This document shows, one piece after another, positions 8,796 to 16,601 of a DNA stretch of 64,000 nt. The number at the start of each line of letters is the position of its first letter. The first letter of the stretch is position 1. The DNA comes from Planctomycetota bacterium. Its GTDB lineage: Bacteria > Planctomycetota > Phycisphaerae > SM23-33. The stretch is from contig JAKJER010000005.1 of assembly GCA_022705325.1 (NCBI GenBank), positions 235,959 to 299,958 of the forward strand. The letters are read 5' to 3'. The translations under genes and the position numbers were made by a program. The notes beneath the pieces are model-generated. The model searched no databases, had not been told where the DNA came from, and worked only from the letters and a program-made list of their open reading frames with translations.

Positions 8796-9914
8796 TCAGG
8801 CGGTTCGGCGGCGGCGGAGATATCCGCCGGACAGGCCCAGCCCCGCCAGCAGGGCGGTCAGGGTGAGCGGTTCGGGAATGTCATCGCCCTGAGTCTCCAG
8901 CGTGCGGAAGAACTGAATCTCACTGATGCCCACGTAGATGTCGCCCAGACTGGAGTCGATGTCCAGGGCCACCCATCGGGCCGAGACGCCGCCCATGTCG
9001 AAGATCGTGGGATCGTCGTAGTCGCTTGTGCCGGGCCCGGCGGTGAAGGTGAAGTTGTCGACCATCAGCGTCCAGTCGGGATCGGTGGCGAAGTCTCGCC
9101 CGGTAGGATTGTCGGCGGTGGATACGTACCAGTCGCCCTGACCCACGCCGCGGGTCGCCCGGGTGGGCGAATTGAAGTTCCAGAACCGGATCTCGTCCAG
9201 GGGGTACATCGCGCCCAGGTCCACCACGTACCATCCGGCGGTATCGTTCGCGGCCGACAGCCAGGTGATGTTGTCGCCGTTTCCGCTGGCGGCGTGCGTT
9301 TCCGGGACGCCGTCGAAATCGGCATCCGACATGCCCGAGCCGTCAATCGCCCGCGCCGGGGGGCGGTTGGAGGTGCTGATGTACGAGGATGCGGTGGCGG
9401 TCAGGCCGGCGGGGGGGATGTAGCCGGGGTGACCCGTGCCGATGGTGGCCGGATCGATGAACCGCATCCCGTCGGCGATCAGGAAGCCCGAGTTGTCGGG
9501 GGCCGAGACAAACACGGAGTCGGCGGGCGTTCCGGTGAACTGGAAGGTGCCCAGCGTCTGCCAGGTGCCGCCGTAGGCCCGCTGGTCCTGGGTTACGACC
9601 GCCACCCCGCCGGCATGGGTGATCGTGTAGGTGGCCTGGCTGTGGCGGCTGGTGTCGCTGGTCCAGATCGCGTCGACCCGGTACAGCCCCGCATACGGCA
9701 GCGTGGGGGCGTAGGTGGCGGTCTTGGTGGAGTCCTGCCCGTTATGGGCGTAGTTGCTGCCGATGTACCCGCTTATGACCGTGCTGGTGGACCATGTGCC
9801 CACGAAGGTCACGCCGCTGGGGGAGTCGTTGTCCAGCGTCACCACGGTAGCTGCGCTCGCGCCGCCGGCCAGAACGCACAACGGAATCAGAAGCAGAGCC
9901 AGTCGTCTTGCCAT
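8796..9914 (-). CDS. PEP-CTERM protein with golvesin/xanthan-lyase-type CBM and discoidin-like domain
   Basis: A 372-residue exported protein. After the signal peptide, residues about 22-135 match the golvesin/Xly-type beta-sandwich (VTLDNDSPSGV, SNYAHNGQDS, YAPTLPYAGLYRVDAIW, LIADGMRF). A discoidin-like domain follows (about 160-340; ASSYISTSNRPPARAIDGSG, WYVVDLGAMYPLDEIRFWNF, ARWVALDID). The C-terminus is a PEP-CTERM sorting signal: PEPLTLTALLAGLGLSGGY followed by RRRR. The family is anchored or processed by an exosortase. It is a tandem paralogue of the gene at 9963-11075, with a nearly identical ribosome site and first codons (GAGGTGACGGC before ATG). A sugar-binding surface role is inferred. 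Confidence 0.9.
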   Translation of the reverse strand: MARRLALLLIPLCVLAGGASAATVVTLDNDSPSGVTFVGTWSTSTVISGYIGSNYAHNGQDSTKTATYAPTLPYAGLYRVDAIWTSDTSRHSQATYTITHAGGVAVVTQDQRAYGGTWQTLGTFQFTGTPADSVFVSAPDNSGFLIADGMRFIDPATIGTGHPGYIPPAGLTATASSYISTSNRPPARAIDGSGMSDADFDGVPETHAASGNGDNITWLSAANDTAGWYVVDLGAMYPLDEIRFWNFNSPTRATRGVGQGDWYVSTADNPTGRDFATDPDWTLMVDNFTFTAGPGTSDYDDPTIFDMGGVSARWVALDIDSSLGDIYVGISEIQFFRTLETQGDDIPEPLTLTALLAGLGLSGGYLRRRRTA

Positions 9915-9962
9915 GCCGTCACCTCGCTATACCGAGCGTGCCATCGCTCGCGAACCGTGCTT

Positions 9963-11075
9963 TCAGACCTGCAGTCGTCTGCGGCGCAGGTAGCCGCCTG
10001 CCAGGCCCGCGCCCGCCAGCAGGGCCGTCAGCGTGAGCGGCTCGGGCGCCTCACGCTGGAAGAACTGCATCTCGCTGATCCCCACGAAATTGCCGTCGCC
10101 CCAGTTGCCGTCGATGTCCAAAGCGACCCAGCGGGCGGGTGCCCCGCCCATCTCGATGACGTCCGGGCTGTTGTAGTTGTTGGCGCCCGGAGCGATGGCG
10201 AAGGAGAAGTCGTTGACGATCAGCGACCAGTCCGGGTCGGTCGCGAAGTTTCGTCCGGTGGGGTTGTCCGCGGTGGATACGTACCAGTCGCCCTGGCTGA
10301 CCCCACGGTCCTTCTCCTGCGCGGAGTTGAAGTTCCAGAACTTGATTCGCTCGAGCACGTACTCATCACCCAGGTTCACCACGAACCACCCGGCCGTGTC
10401 GCCGCCGGTGGACATCCAGGAGATGTAGTCGCCGAACTGGCTGGCGTCGTGGGTGTCGAGGAGGTTGTCCAGGTCGTAATCGTGCATGCCCGAGGCATTG
10501 ACCGCCGCCTGAGGCACGCGTCCGTTCTGGGGGGCGTTAATGGTTGAGGAGGCGCTGGCCGTCAGCCCGGCCGGGGCGATCTGCCAGTGCTCGCGCTCCC
10601 CGCCCAGGGTAGCTGGGTCGATGAACCTCATGCCGTCGGCGATGAGATAGCCATCGCTGTTGGGGGTGGTCAGCACGATGCTGTCGGCTGACGTGCCGGT
10701 GAAGTCGAACGTGCCCAGCGTCTGCCACGTGCCGCCCCCGACGCTCTGATCCTTGATCACGACCGTCGGCCCCCCGACGTGGTTGACGGTGTACGTGGCC
10801 TGCTTCTCGCGGTTGGAGTCGCTGCACCAGATCGCCTCCACCAGGTACTGCCCCGCGTAGGGCAGCGTCGGCGAGTAGGTGGCCGTCGAACTCACGTCCT
10901 TGTTGTTGTGGGAGTAATTGGCCCCGTAGTAGCCGGCCACGGAGGTACTGGTGTTCCACGTGTTGGTCAGCGTCACGCCCGCCGTGTTATTGTCGAGCCA
11001 GACCACGGTCGCCGCCCGGGCACTGAACGATGCCACGCAGATCAACAGAAACGCCACCATGCAGGGTCTTGCCAT
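9963..11075 (-). CDS. PEP-CTERM protein with golvesin-type CBM and discoidin-like domain (tandem paralogue)
   Basis: A 370-residue paralogue of the next gene downstream, same domain order: signal peptide (MARPCMVAFLLICVASFSARA), golvesin/Xly-type sandwich (VWLDNNTAGVTL, YYGANYSHNNKD, YSPTLPYAGQYLVEAIW), discoidin-like domain (WFVVNLGDEYVLERIKFWNF, ARWVALDIDGNWGD), then PEPLTLTALLAGAGLAGGY and arginines. The start at 11075 is preferred over the longer frame because GAGAGGTGA lies just upstream and the signal peptide starts there. The 48-nt gap to the paralogue holds no terminator, so both are expected on one mRNA from the promoter at 11180-11207. Confidence 0.9.
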   Translation of the reverse strand: MARPCMVAFLLICVASFSARAATVVWLDNNTAGVTLTNTWNTSTSVAGYYGANYSHNNKDVSSTATYSPTLPYAGQYLVEAIWCSDSNREKQATYTVNHVGGPTVVIKDQSVGGGTWQTLGTFDFTGTSADSIVLTTPNSDGYLIADGMRFIDPATLGGEREHWQIAPAGLTASASSTINAPQNGRVPQAAVNASGMHDYDLDNLLDTHDASQFGDYISWMSTGGDTAGWFVVNLGDEYVLERIKFWNFNSAQEKDRGVSQGDWYVSTADNPTGRNFATDPDWSLIVNDFSFAIAPGANNYNSPDVIEMGGAPARWVALDIDGNWGDGNFVGISEMQFFQREAPEPLTLTALLAGAGLAGGYLRRRRLQV

Positions 11076-11179
11076 GCCGTCACCTCTCTTATGCAGCAGC
11101 AATTCACTTTCGAAGAACTGGGAAAGCGGATAGGCGCCATGCGCAAGCAACTGAACCGCCTTCAACAACCTCTGGGTGG

Positions 11180-11207
11180 ATTATACCATAGATCCCCGAG
11201 GCGACAA
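11180..11207 (-). promoter_or_regulatory. Sigma70-like promoter for the two PEP-CTERM genes
   Basis: On the minus strand TTGTCG (11207-11202), a 16-nt spacer and a consensus TATAAT (11185-11180). The predicted mRNA has a leader of roughly 98 nt before the ATG at 11075. A perfect -10 hexamer in such GC-rich DNA is unlikely by chance. Confidence 0.65.
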
Positions 11208-11219
11208 GGTCTTCTGGGC

Positions 11220-12155
11220 CTATGGTCGGATCGCCTTCCGTGACTTTTCGAGGAAGGCGGCCTCGTCCTTCAAGCCGTGGCGGGCGCAGAACTCGATCAG
11301 CGACCCGAACCGCTCCGCCGGATCGGCCTGGCAGGCCCAGCAGACCTTGGCCAGGCACTCGGGGCAGAGGGCGACGGGGCGGCGGTCGCTTTCGTCACGG
11401 TTGTTCGATCCGCACATGTTGCACTCGTACTTTGTGCAGTGCCACAGGCCGAACATGTGAGCGGTCTCGTGGGTGGCGGTCTTGAGCGTCCGCAGCAGGC
11501 ACAGACGAAAGGCCGCCTCGCCCTTGTCCGGCTCGCCGTTGCGGTAGATGGACCACACGCCGACCCGCTCGCTCAGCGAGGCCTGTCCAAAGACGAAGTT
11601 CCATCCCTCGCCCGGCCAGAGGTCCGACGCGGTAAAGGCGATGAAGGCGGCGGCGTCCTTGGGCAGGCGGGGCTTCAGGATGTCGTCCAGAACGTAGCTC
11701 GTCAGGATCTGCTTGTCGCCCCAGGTGGGGTGCGTGCGGCGGGCCTTGGCCGGGACCAGCGCCAGCGGCAGGTCCGGCTGGACCTTCACCGCCAGGGCGA
11801 AGTAGCGGCCCATGAAGTCGGCGGTCAGGGTCACGATCTTCCGTTGCGGCTGGGTGAACTCGCCCAGCGGCTGGATGTAGATGACGTTCCGCGGCCGGCG
11901 GGGGAGGGTGGGGCGGCCGGCGAGGTACTGCTCGAATGTCTGGCCGGGCTCCGGGTGACTGGCCAGCCAGTCGTGCGGCCCGGGCTTGCCCAGCGGGCGG
12001 TGCAGCGGGACCAACTTGGCCCGCACGGCGACCAACTCTGTTGGCGTGGGGGGCTTGGGGGTCTCGGCCTTGCCGGCGGCGGGCTGGTCGTTCGCCGTCG
12101 CGGTCAAGCACAGCAGGCCCAGCGTCAGCAGCGTCGGCGGAAGCAGTGGGGTCAT
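11220..12155 (-). CDS. Archaemetzincin-type metalloprotease, apparently exported
   Basis: A 311-residue protein with the archaemetzincin (peptidase family M54) signature. HETAHMFGLWHC gives the three zinc histidines and the catalytic glutamate, followed by the family cysteine cluster (YECNMCGSN, LCPECLAKVCWAC) that binds a second zinc. Upstream segments (VIYIQPLGEF; DLPLALVPA) fit the M54 core. Unlike most cytosolic archaemetzincins, it starts with a hydrophobic leader (PPTLLTLGLLCLTATA), so it is probably secreted or periplasmic. GGAGG lies 6-7 nt before the ATG. It starts 18 nt after the sulfatase stop, suggesting one mRNA. The substrate is unknown. Confidence 0.85.
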   Translation of the reverse strand: MTPLLPPTLLTLGLLCLTATANDQPAAGKAETPKPPTPTELVAVRAKLVPLHRPLGKPGPHDWLASHPEPGQTFEQYLAGRPTLPRRPRNVIYIQPLGEFTQPQRKIVTLTADFMGRYFALAVKVQPDLPLALVPAKARRTHPTWGDKQILTSYVLDDILKPRLPKDAAAFIAFTASDLWPGEGWNFVFGQASLSERVGVWSIYRNGEPDKGEAAFRLCLLRTLKTATHETAHMFGLWHCTKYECNMCGSNNRDESDRRPVALCPECLAKVCWACQADPAERFGSLIEFCARHGLKDEAAFLEKSRKAIRP

Positions 12156-12173
12156 GCATATCCTCCGCGGAGG

Positions 12174-13625
12174 TCAGGGCGGGCCCGGCACGCCCGCCGC
12201 CTCGAGGCGGAGGCTGCGCATGGCCTGGGCCATCGCCTTCTGTCGTTCTGCGTGTCCGGGCCGGCCTGCCAGGTTGGTCGTTTCGTGCGGGTCGGCCTGG
12301 AGGTCGTAGAGCTCCTCGAAGACGAGCTTGTCGCGATCCTTCAGGTCGAAGGTGCGGACGTACTTCCATCTCCCGTCGCGGACGGCGTAGAGCGGGCAGG
12401 CGCCCAGCACGCTCTGGGGCGACTCGTAGAGGAATCGCTCGCGCCAGGCTGCGTCGGCGCGTCGCTCCAGGATGGGGCGCAGGCTCCGCCCGTGCATGGG
12501 CGGGGCGGGCAGGCCGGCCCAGTCGTACATCGTCGCGGGCAGGTCGATGTTGAGCACCAGATGGTCGTCCACTCCCGGCTGGATGCCCGGTCCGGCGACC
12601 ACCATGGGCACGCGGATGGACTCTTCGTAGGGCAGGACCTTGCTGGTGAAACCATGCTCGCCGAGGAACCAGCCGTTGTCGCCCATGAGCAGAACGTAGG
12701 TGCTGTCTTCCAGGCCCAGGCGTTTCAGGGCGTCCAAGGCCCTGCCGACCGATGCGTCCACTTCGGACAGGGCGGCCAGGTAGCGATGCCAGTGGCAGCG
12801 GATGCCCTCCGGCTTATCGTAGCCGTAGGTGGCGGCCTGCGTGCGACTGCGGGCGGTCTTCAGGTAGGGCGGCTTGCCGGCGAGGTCGTCGTTCCAGGTC
12901 GCCGGGAGGGGCATCTTGTCCTGGTCGAATCGCTGAAGCGTCTCCTTCCGCGGGTTCCAGTCCATGGTGTGGTCCATGTGGGGCACCTGCGTGCACATCC
13001 ACAGGACGAAGGGCTTGCGGTCGGCGGCGGCGCGGGTCATGAAGTCGACGGCCTGGTCGGCCACCCAGTCGTCGATGAAGCCAGGCACCTTCTGTTTCTT
13101 CCCACCGACGACCACTTGCCGGTTGTAGTAGGCGCCGTTGGAGGTGAAGTAGCGATGTTCGTCGAAGCCGACTTCGGCAGGGGTGTTGCCCAGGTGCCAC
13201 TTGCCCGCCATGCCCGTCCGCCAGCCGGCCTGGCGCAGGCGGGAAGCGAAGGTGGGCAGGTGCTCGCGGATGCGGGTGCCCAGGGTCGTGACCCCGTTGG
13301 CGCTGCCGTAGAGGCCGGTCAGGACGGCCGCCCGGCTCGGGCTGCAGATCGACAGCGTGACGAACGCGTTGGAGAAGCGGACGCCGCGAGCGGCCAGGGC
13401 GTCCATGTGCGGCGTGCGCGCGTGCGGATTGACGCAGCCGAGGGCGTCGTAGCGCTGGTCGTCGGTAAAGATGAACAGGAAGTTGGGCCGCGTGCCGGCC
13501 GCGGGCGACGTCGTCGCGGCGCGGGCCGGCGCCGATTGACCTGCCGCTGCAAGCCCCGCCGCCGTCGCGACCGCGGCGGTGGCGATCTGGAGTAGTCTCC
13601 TCCGCGTCAGGCTGCGTTGAGGCAT
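12174..13625 (-). CDS. Type I sulfatase, Tat-exported
   Basis: A 483-residue formylglycine-dependent sulfatase (alkaline-phosphatase superfamily). FIFTDDQRYDALG (about residues 51-63) supplies the N-terminal metal aspartates. SICSPSRAAVLTG carries the CxPxR motif in which Cys94 would be converted to formylglycine, and GMAGKWHLG and LLMGDNGWFLGEHG are further active-site segments. The N-terminus (LTRRRLLQIATAAVATAAG) is a twin-arginine leader. These enzymes remove sulfate esters from sulfated glycans; the exact substrate cannot be read. CAGGAG lies 6-7 nt before the ATG. The archaemetzincin gene follows after 18 nt. No sulfatase-maturating enzyme is in the window. Confidence 0.92.
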   Translation of the reverse strand: MPQRSLTRRRLLQIATAAVATAAGLAAAGQSAPARAATTSPAAGTRPNFLFIFTDDQRYDALGCVNPHARTPHMDALAARGVRFSNAFVTLSICSPSRAAVLTGLYGSANGVTTLGTRIREHLPTFASRLRQAGWRTGMAGKWHLGNTPAEVGFDEHRYFTSNGAYYNRQVVVGGKKQKVPGFIDDWVADQAVDFMTRAAADRKPFVLWMCTQVPHMDHTMDWNPRKETLQRFDQDKMPLPATWNDDLAGKPPYLKTARSRTQAATYGYDKPEGIRCHWHRYLAALSEVDASVGRALDALKRLGLEDSTYVLLMGDNGWFLGEHGFTSKVLPYEESIRVPMVVAGPGIQPGVDDHLVLNIDLPATMYDWAGLPAPPMHGRSLRPILERRADAAWRERFLYESPQSVLGACPLYAVRDGRWKYVRTFDLKDRDKLVFEELYDLQADPHETTNLAGRPGHAERQKAMAQAMRSLRLEAAGVPGPP

Positions 13626-13647
13626 TGTGGACTCCTGAGTTCCCTCG

Positions 13648-13677
13648 ACGGTAGCACCCTTGCACGCCGCCGGTCAA
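13648..13677 (-). promoter_or_regulatory. Possible promoter of the sulfatase gene
   Basis: On the minus strand TTGACC (13677-13672) and TACCGT (13653-13648) with an 18-nt spacer. The -35 is good but overlaps the stop of the CYTH gene, and the -10 is weak. Plausible only. Confidence 0.35.
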
Positions 13678-14192
13678 GTACCCTCGGCCAGCATGTCGCT
13701 GTACGAGCGGTTCAGAAGGTCGTCCGGGTCGATCTCCAACTGCGCCATGAAGTGCCGGCACTGCTCGAGCAGCCTGTCCCGTCCGATCGTGCGGTCGGCG
13801 TCGATGGCTTCAATCTCGACGAAGTCGCCCAGACCGGCGACGCGGTCCACGTGGAACTTCACGTTGTCGATAAAGTAGATCTCGCGGAGTTTATCGACCA
13901 CGACCCGCACGTCCAGCGCCGCCTGGAGCACCTGCCTGAGGTTGCCCTCACGGGGAGGATGGAACAACGTGACGTGGGCCTCCCTGGGCCCGGCCTCGTC
14001 GGCGCGGTGATAGTGGATCAGGCAGTGTTCGATGTTGCCCTCGCGGAGTTTCAGCCGCCCGTGCGTGACGTCGAAATACGTGTCGACCTGGTGGTCCGTG
14101 CCGCGAAACTCCGCTCCCAGAGAGCGGAGCACGGCCCGCACGCGCTGGGGTTCGCGGCAGCGGGCCTTGATCTCGATGTTCAGATGGCTCAT
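13674..14192 (-). CDS. CYTH-domain protein (class IV adenylate cyclase / triphosphatase-like)
   Basis: A 172-residue protein covering one CYTH domain. NIEIKARC near the N-terminus is the ExExK-type signature of this triphosphate-tunnel fold; RLKLREG, HVTLFH, KFHVDRV and DFVEIEAID are the following charged strands. Members hydrolyse or cyclise triphosphate substrates (thiamine triphosphate, inorganic polyphosphate, ATP); the activity here is not known. The start at 14192 places the signature at the N-terminus; the longer open frame upstream overlaps the divergent NfeD gene and is not expected to be coding. There is no Shine-Dalgarno sequence, and the promoter at 14200-14228 predicts a leaderless mRNA. 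Confidence 0.82.
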   Translation of the reverse strand: MSHLNIEIKARCREPQRVRAVLRSLGAEFRGTDHQVDTYFDVTHGRLKLREGNIEHCLIHYHRADEAGPREAHVTLFHPPREGNLRQVLQAALDVRVVVDKLREIYFIDNVKFHVDRVAGLGDFVEIEAIDADRTIGRDRLLEQCRHFMAQLEIDPDDLLNRSYSDMLAEGT

Positions 14193-14199
14193 GGCGAAC

Positions 14200-14228
14200 A
14201 GGATACGCCCCGCAGGCCCGCCGGCCAA
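14200..14228 (-). promoter_or_regulatory. Promoter of the CYTH gene, predicting a leaderless mRNA
   Basis: Minus strand: TTGGCC (14228-14223), 17-nt spacer, TATCCT (14205-14200). The expected start of transcription is about 7 nt past the -10, at about 14193, one base from the ATG at 14192. This agrees with the missing ribosome site. Confidence 0.5.
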
Positions 14229-14245
14229 GATCCAGCAAGTAAGAC

Positions 14246-14274
14246 TACCGTTTGTCGTCGCCTCGACGTACAAT
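14246..14274 (+). promoter_or_regulatory. Possible promoter of the nfeD-floA cluster
   Basis: TACAAT at 14269-14274 is a good -10 about 27 nt before the ATG at 14301. The hexamer 17 nt upstream (TACCGT, 14246-14251) is a poor -35, so an activator or another sigma factor may be needed. Confidence 0.35.
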
Positions 14275-14300
14275 ACCTCCACAGGACAGGGGAGTTCGCA

Positions 14301-16010
14301 ATGGATCGTGCACAAATGCTCTACAGGAAGCCGCACCGCAGGATGACGCCCCTGGCTTTGGCGCTGGGCGTGCTCGCCTGTGCGGGCGGGGCGATGTGGT
14401 CGCGGGCCGACGTGGAGGCCCGGACCAGTCCGGCCTCCACCCAGCCGACGACGCGGCGCTACCACGCCCCGGCGGGCGCACGAGTTGTCGAGGAGGGCTG
14501 GTTCGCCCCGATCAAGCCGGCCGTGCCGGCGCCCAGGCTGCCCACGGAGATCACCCGGGTGTTCGTCATCCCGATCCACGGGCCGATCAGCTCCACGACC
14601 GCCGAGGCCTTCGACCGCAAGGTGCGGCTGTGCCGCGGCAAGGACGCGCAGATCGTCGTCCTGGACATGAATACACCCGGGGGCGAACTGGGCGCCACCG
14701 AGCAGATCATCAAGCGCCTCACGCAGGACTTCCGCGGCATCTACACCGTGGCCTACGTCAACCCGGACGCCTTCAGCGCCGGGGCGATGATCTCGCTGGC
14801 CTGCAACGAAGTCGTCATGTCACCGGTGGGCAAGATGGGGGCGGCCATGCCCATCCTTGTCGGGCCGAGCGGCGTGGTGGCGATTCCTCGCAAGGAACGC
14901 GAGAAGTTCGAGTCGGCCGCCCGCTCGATGGTTCGCAGTCTGGCCGAGGTGAACGGATACGATCCGCTGGTGTGCGAGGGGATGGTCGGTTCGGACATCG
15001 GCATCTGGCTGATCCGCAATCAGCGGACGGGGCAACTGAAGTTCGTCCGTCCGGGCGAGTGGTCGGCGCTGCCTGGTGCACCGGCGGCCAGCACCCAGCC
15101 GGCCGCCGAGCGGCGCCAGACCGTGCCCGAGACCGGCTGGGAGTATGTCCGCACGGTGGACGGCTTCAACGAGCTGGTGACCGCGACGGCCAGCGAGGCC
15201 GTGTTCCTGGGTCTCAGCCGCCACACGCTGGCGTCGATGGCCGAGCTTCGCGAGCACTACCACATCACGGCTGAGCCCACCGTCCTGGAAGACACGTGGT
15301 CGGAAGATCTGGTGGACCTGCTGACCTCGCCTGTCGTCACCTCCATTCTGTTCCTGCTCATGCTGCTGGGGGCGTACATGGAGTTCCAGACGCCGGGGTT
15401 CGGACTGGCCGGCACGGTGGCCGTGGTCGCCCTGGCCATGCTGTTAGGCGGGCGGTTCCTGATCGGGATGGCCGTCTGGTGGGAGGTGGGCCTGCTGGCG
15501 GTGGGGGTGCTGCTGATCCTGGCCGAGGTGTTCATCACGCCGGGCTTCGGCGTGCTGGGCATCACGGGAATCCTGATGTGCGTGGTCTCTTTGATCGGCA
15601 TCATCGTGGACAACCCGCCCGACCGCCTGCCCATCCCCGAGACCGATCTGGGTTGGGAGATTTTCGCTTCGGGCCTGATGGCGCTGGGCCTGGGGCTTCT
15701 CGGCGCGATGGTGGCGATCATCGTGCTGGCCCGGTATTTGCCTCGTCTGCCGGTGGCGGGACGGCTGGTCCTGGCCGCTCCCCCGGAGGGCGCGGCGACC
15801 ATGCCCGTCGAGAGCGACTCCCCCATGCTGGCCGTCCAGGTCGGGGACGTGGGCGTGGTAATGGCCATCTGCCGCCCCGTCGGCGAGGTCCGCATCGGTG
15901 ACAAGCTCATCGACGCCGAGACCGAGGGCGACTTCCTCCAGGCAGGCACGAAGGTTCGCGTGGTCCGCAAAGAAGGCAACCGGATCGTGATCCGGGAATT
16001 GAAGGGATAG
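14301..16010 (+). CDS. nfeD: ClpP-class NfeD membrane protease
   Basis: A 569-residue long-form NfeD. After a signal anchor, residues about 85-300 form a ClpP/crotonase-type serine protease domain: VFVIPIHGPI, VVLDMNTPGGELGA, then AFSAGAMISLAC with the likely nucleophile Ser159, and a lysine-rich stretch near residues 195-203 that could hold the catalytic lysine. Four or so membrane segments follow (SILFLLMLLGAYMEF, TVAVVALAMLLGG, LLAVGVLLILAEVFITP, GITGILMCVVSLIGII). A C-terminal OB-like NfeD domain ends the protein. The long form is known to cleave membrane proteins and pairs with SPFH proteins. GGGGAG lies 6 nt before the ATG. First gene of a five-gene cluster ending with floA and its partner. 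Confidence 0.9.
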   Translation: MDRAQMLYRKPHRRMTPLALALGVLACAGGAMWSRADVEARTSPASTQPTTRRYHAPAGARVVEEGWFAPIKPAVPAPRLPTEITRVFVIPIHGPISSTTAEAFDRKVRLCRGKDAQIVVLDMNTPGGELGATEQIIKRLTQDFRGIYTVAYVNPDAFSAGAMISLACNEVVMSPVGKMGAAMPILVGPSGVVAIPRKEREKFESAARSMVRSLAEVNGYDPLVCEGMVGSDIGIWLIRNQRTGQLKFVRPGEWSALPGAPAASTQPAAERRQTVPETGWEYVRTVDGFNELVTATASEAVFLGLSRHTLASMAELREHYHITAEPTVLEDTWSEDLVDLLTSPVVTSILFLLMLLGAYMEFQTPGFGLAGTVAVVALAMLLGGRFLIGMAVWWEVGLLAVGVLLILAEVFITPGFGVLGITGILMCVVSLIGIIVDNPPDRLPIPETDLGWEIFASGLMALGLGLLGAMVAIIVLARYLPRLPVAGRLVLAAPPEGAATMPVESDSPMLAVQVGDVGVVMAICRPVGEVRIGDKLIDAETEGDFLQAGTKVRVVRKEGNRIVIRELKG

Positions 16011-16043
16011 GGATCAGGGACTGTTCCCCAGTCCCTTCCGGTC
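16009..16043 (+). repeat. Heptamer-phased sequence with hairpin, nfeD stop to short nfeD
   Basis: From the nfeD stop the sequence falls into 7-nt words (AGGGATC, AGGGACT, GTTCCCC, AGTCCCT, TCCGGTC). Within it GGGACTG (16017-16023) pairs perfectly with CAGTCCC (16029-16035) around a 5-nt loop. There is no T tract, so it is not a standard terminator. It is one of eight such phased spacers in the window. Confidence 0.5.
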
Positions 16044-16049
16044 ATACAT

Positions 16050-16601
16050 ATGGAAACGACCATCATATTGATCGCGGTGCTGGTGCTGGGCGCGATGGCG
16101 CTGGTTGTGGCGGAGATCTGCACACCGACGTTCGGGGTGCTGGCGCTGGCTGCCTTGGGGGCCCTGGTCTGGGCGGTCTGCCTGGCCTTCATGCTCAACG
16201 CGACCTTCGGCATCGGCCTGATCGTGGTCCTGCTGATCGGAATGCCGGTGTTCATCTACTACGCGGTCCAGATCCTGCCCAAGACGCCACTGGGCAGACA
16301 CCTGGCCCTGCGGAAGGCCCAGGCGCCGGCGGGCCAGGGCACGCCCGAGGGCGAGCGGCTCCAGCAGTTCGTGGGCCGATCCGCCCAGGCCGAGACGATC
16401 CTCCGTCCCAGCGGCACGATCCGCATCGACGACCAGCGCGTCGTCGCGCAGTCCGAGTCCGGGTTGATCCAGAAGGGCGAGTGGGTCACCGTCCTGCGGG
16501 CCTGCGGCACGTACGTCCTGGTGCGCAAAGTCGGTGGACCGGCCGCCGAGCCGGCCCGGACCGAAGGGAGCGGCGACGATGCAACTGGCGGCGCCCAATA
16601 A
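16050..16601 (+). CDS. Short-form NfeD family membrane protein
   Basis: A 183-residue short NfeD: two to three membrane segments (TIILIAVLVLGAMALVVAE, LAALGALVWAVCLAFML, GIGLIVVLLIGMPVFIYYA), then the OB-like NfeD C-terminal domain (LQQFVGRSAQAETILRPSG, IRIDDQRVVAQSESGLIQKG, VTVLRACGTYVLVRKV). It lacks the protease domain. Short NfeDs are thought to act as partners of flotillin-like SPFH proteins. The ATG at 16050 follows ATACAT without a clear ribosome site; coupling to the upstream gene (39 nt away) is possible. The last 23 nt overlap the next gene's start. Confidence 0.87.
   Translation: METTIILIAVLVLGAMALVVAEICTPTFGVLALAALGALVWAVCLAFMLNATFGIGLIVVLLIGMPVFIYYAVQILPKTPLGRHLALRKAQAPAGQGTPEGERLQQFVGRSAQAETILRPSGTIRIDDQRVVAQSESGLIQKGEWVTVLRACGTYVLVRKVGGPAAEPARTEGSGDDATGGAQ

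Noticed and set aside
13617..14300. N-terminal extension of the NfeD frame and of the CYTH frame over each other
   Set aside because: Each extension lies antisense to the other gene's real coding region. The ribosome site at 14290 and the CYTH signature position support the shorter forms.
16017..16035. Hairpin between nfeD genes as an intrinsic terminator
   Set aside because: No T tract follows and the downstream gene belongs to the same cluster; it is better explained as part of the heptamer-phased spacer.
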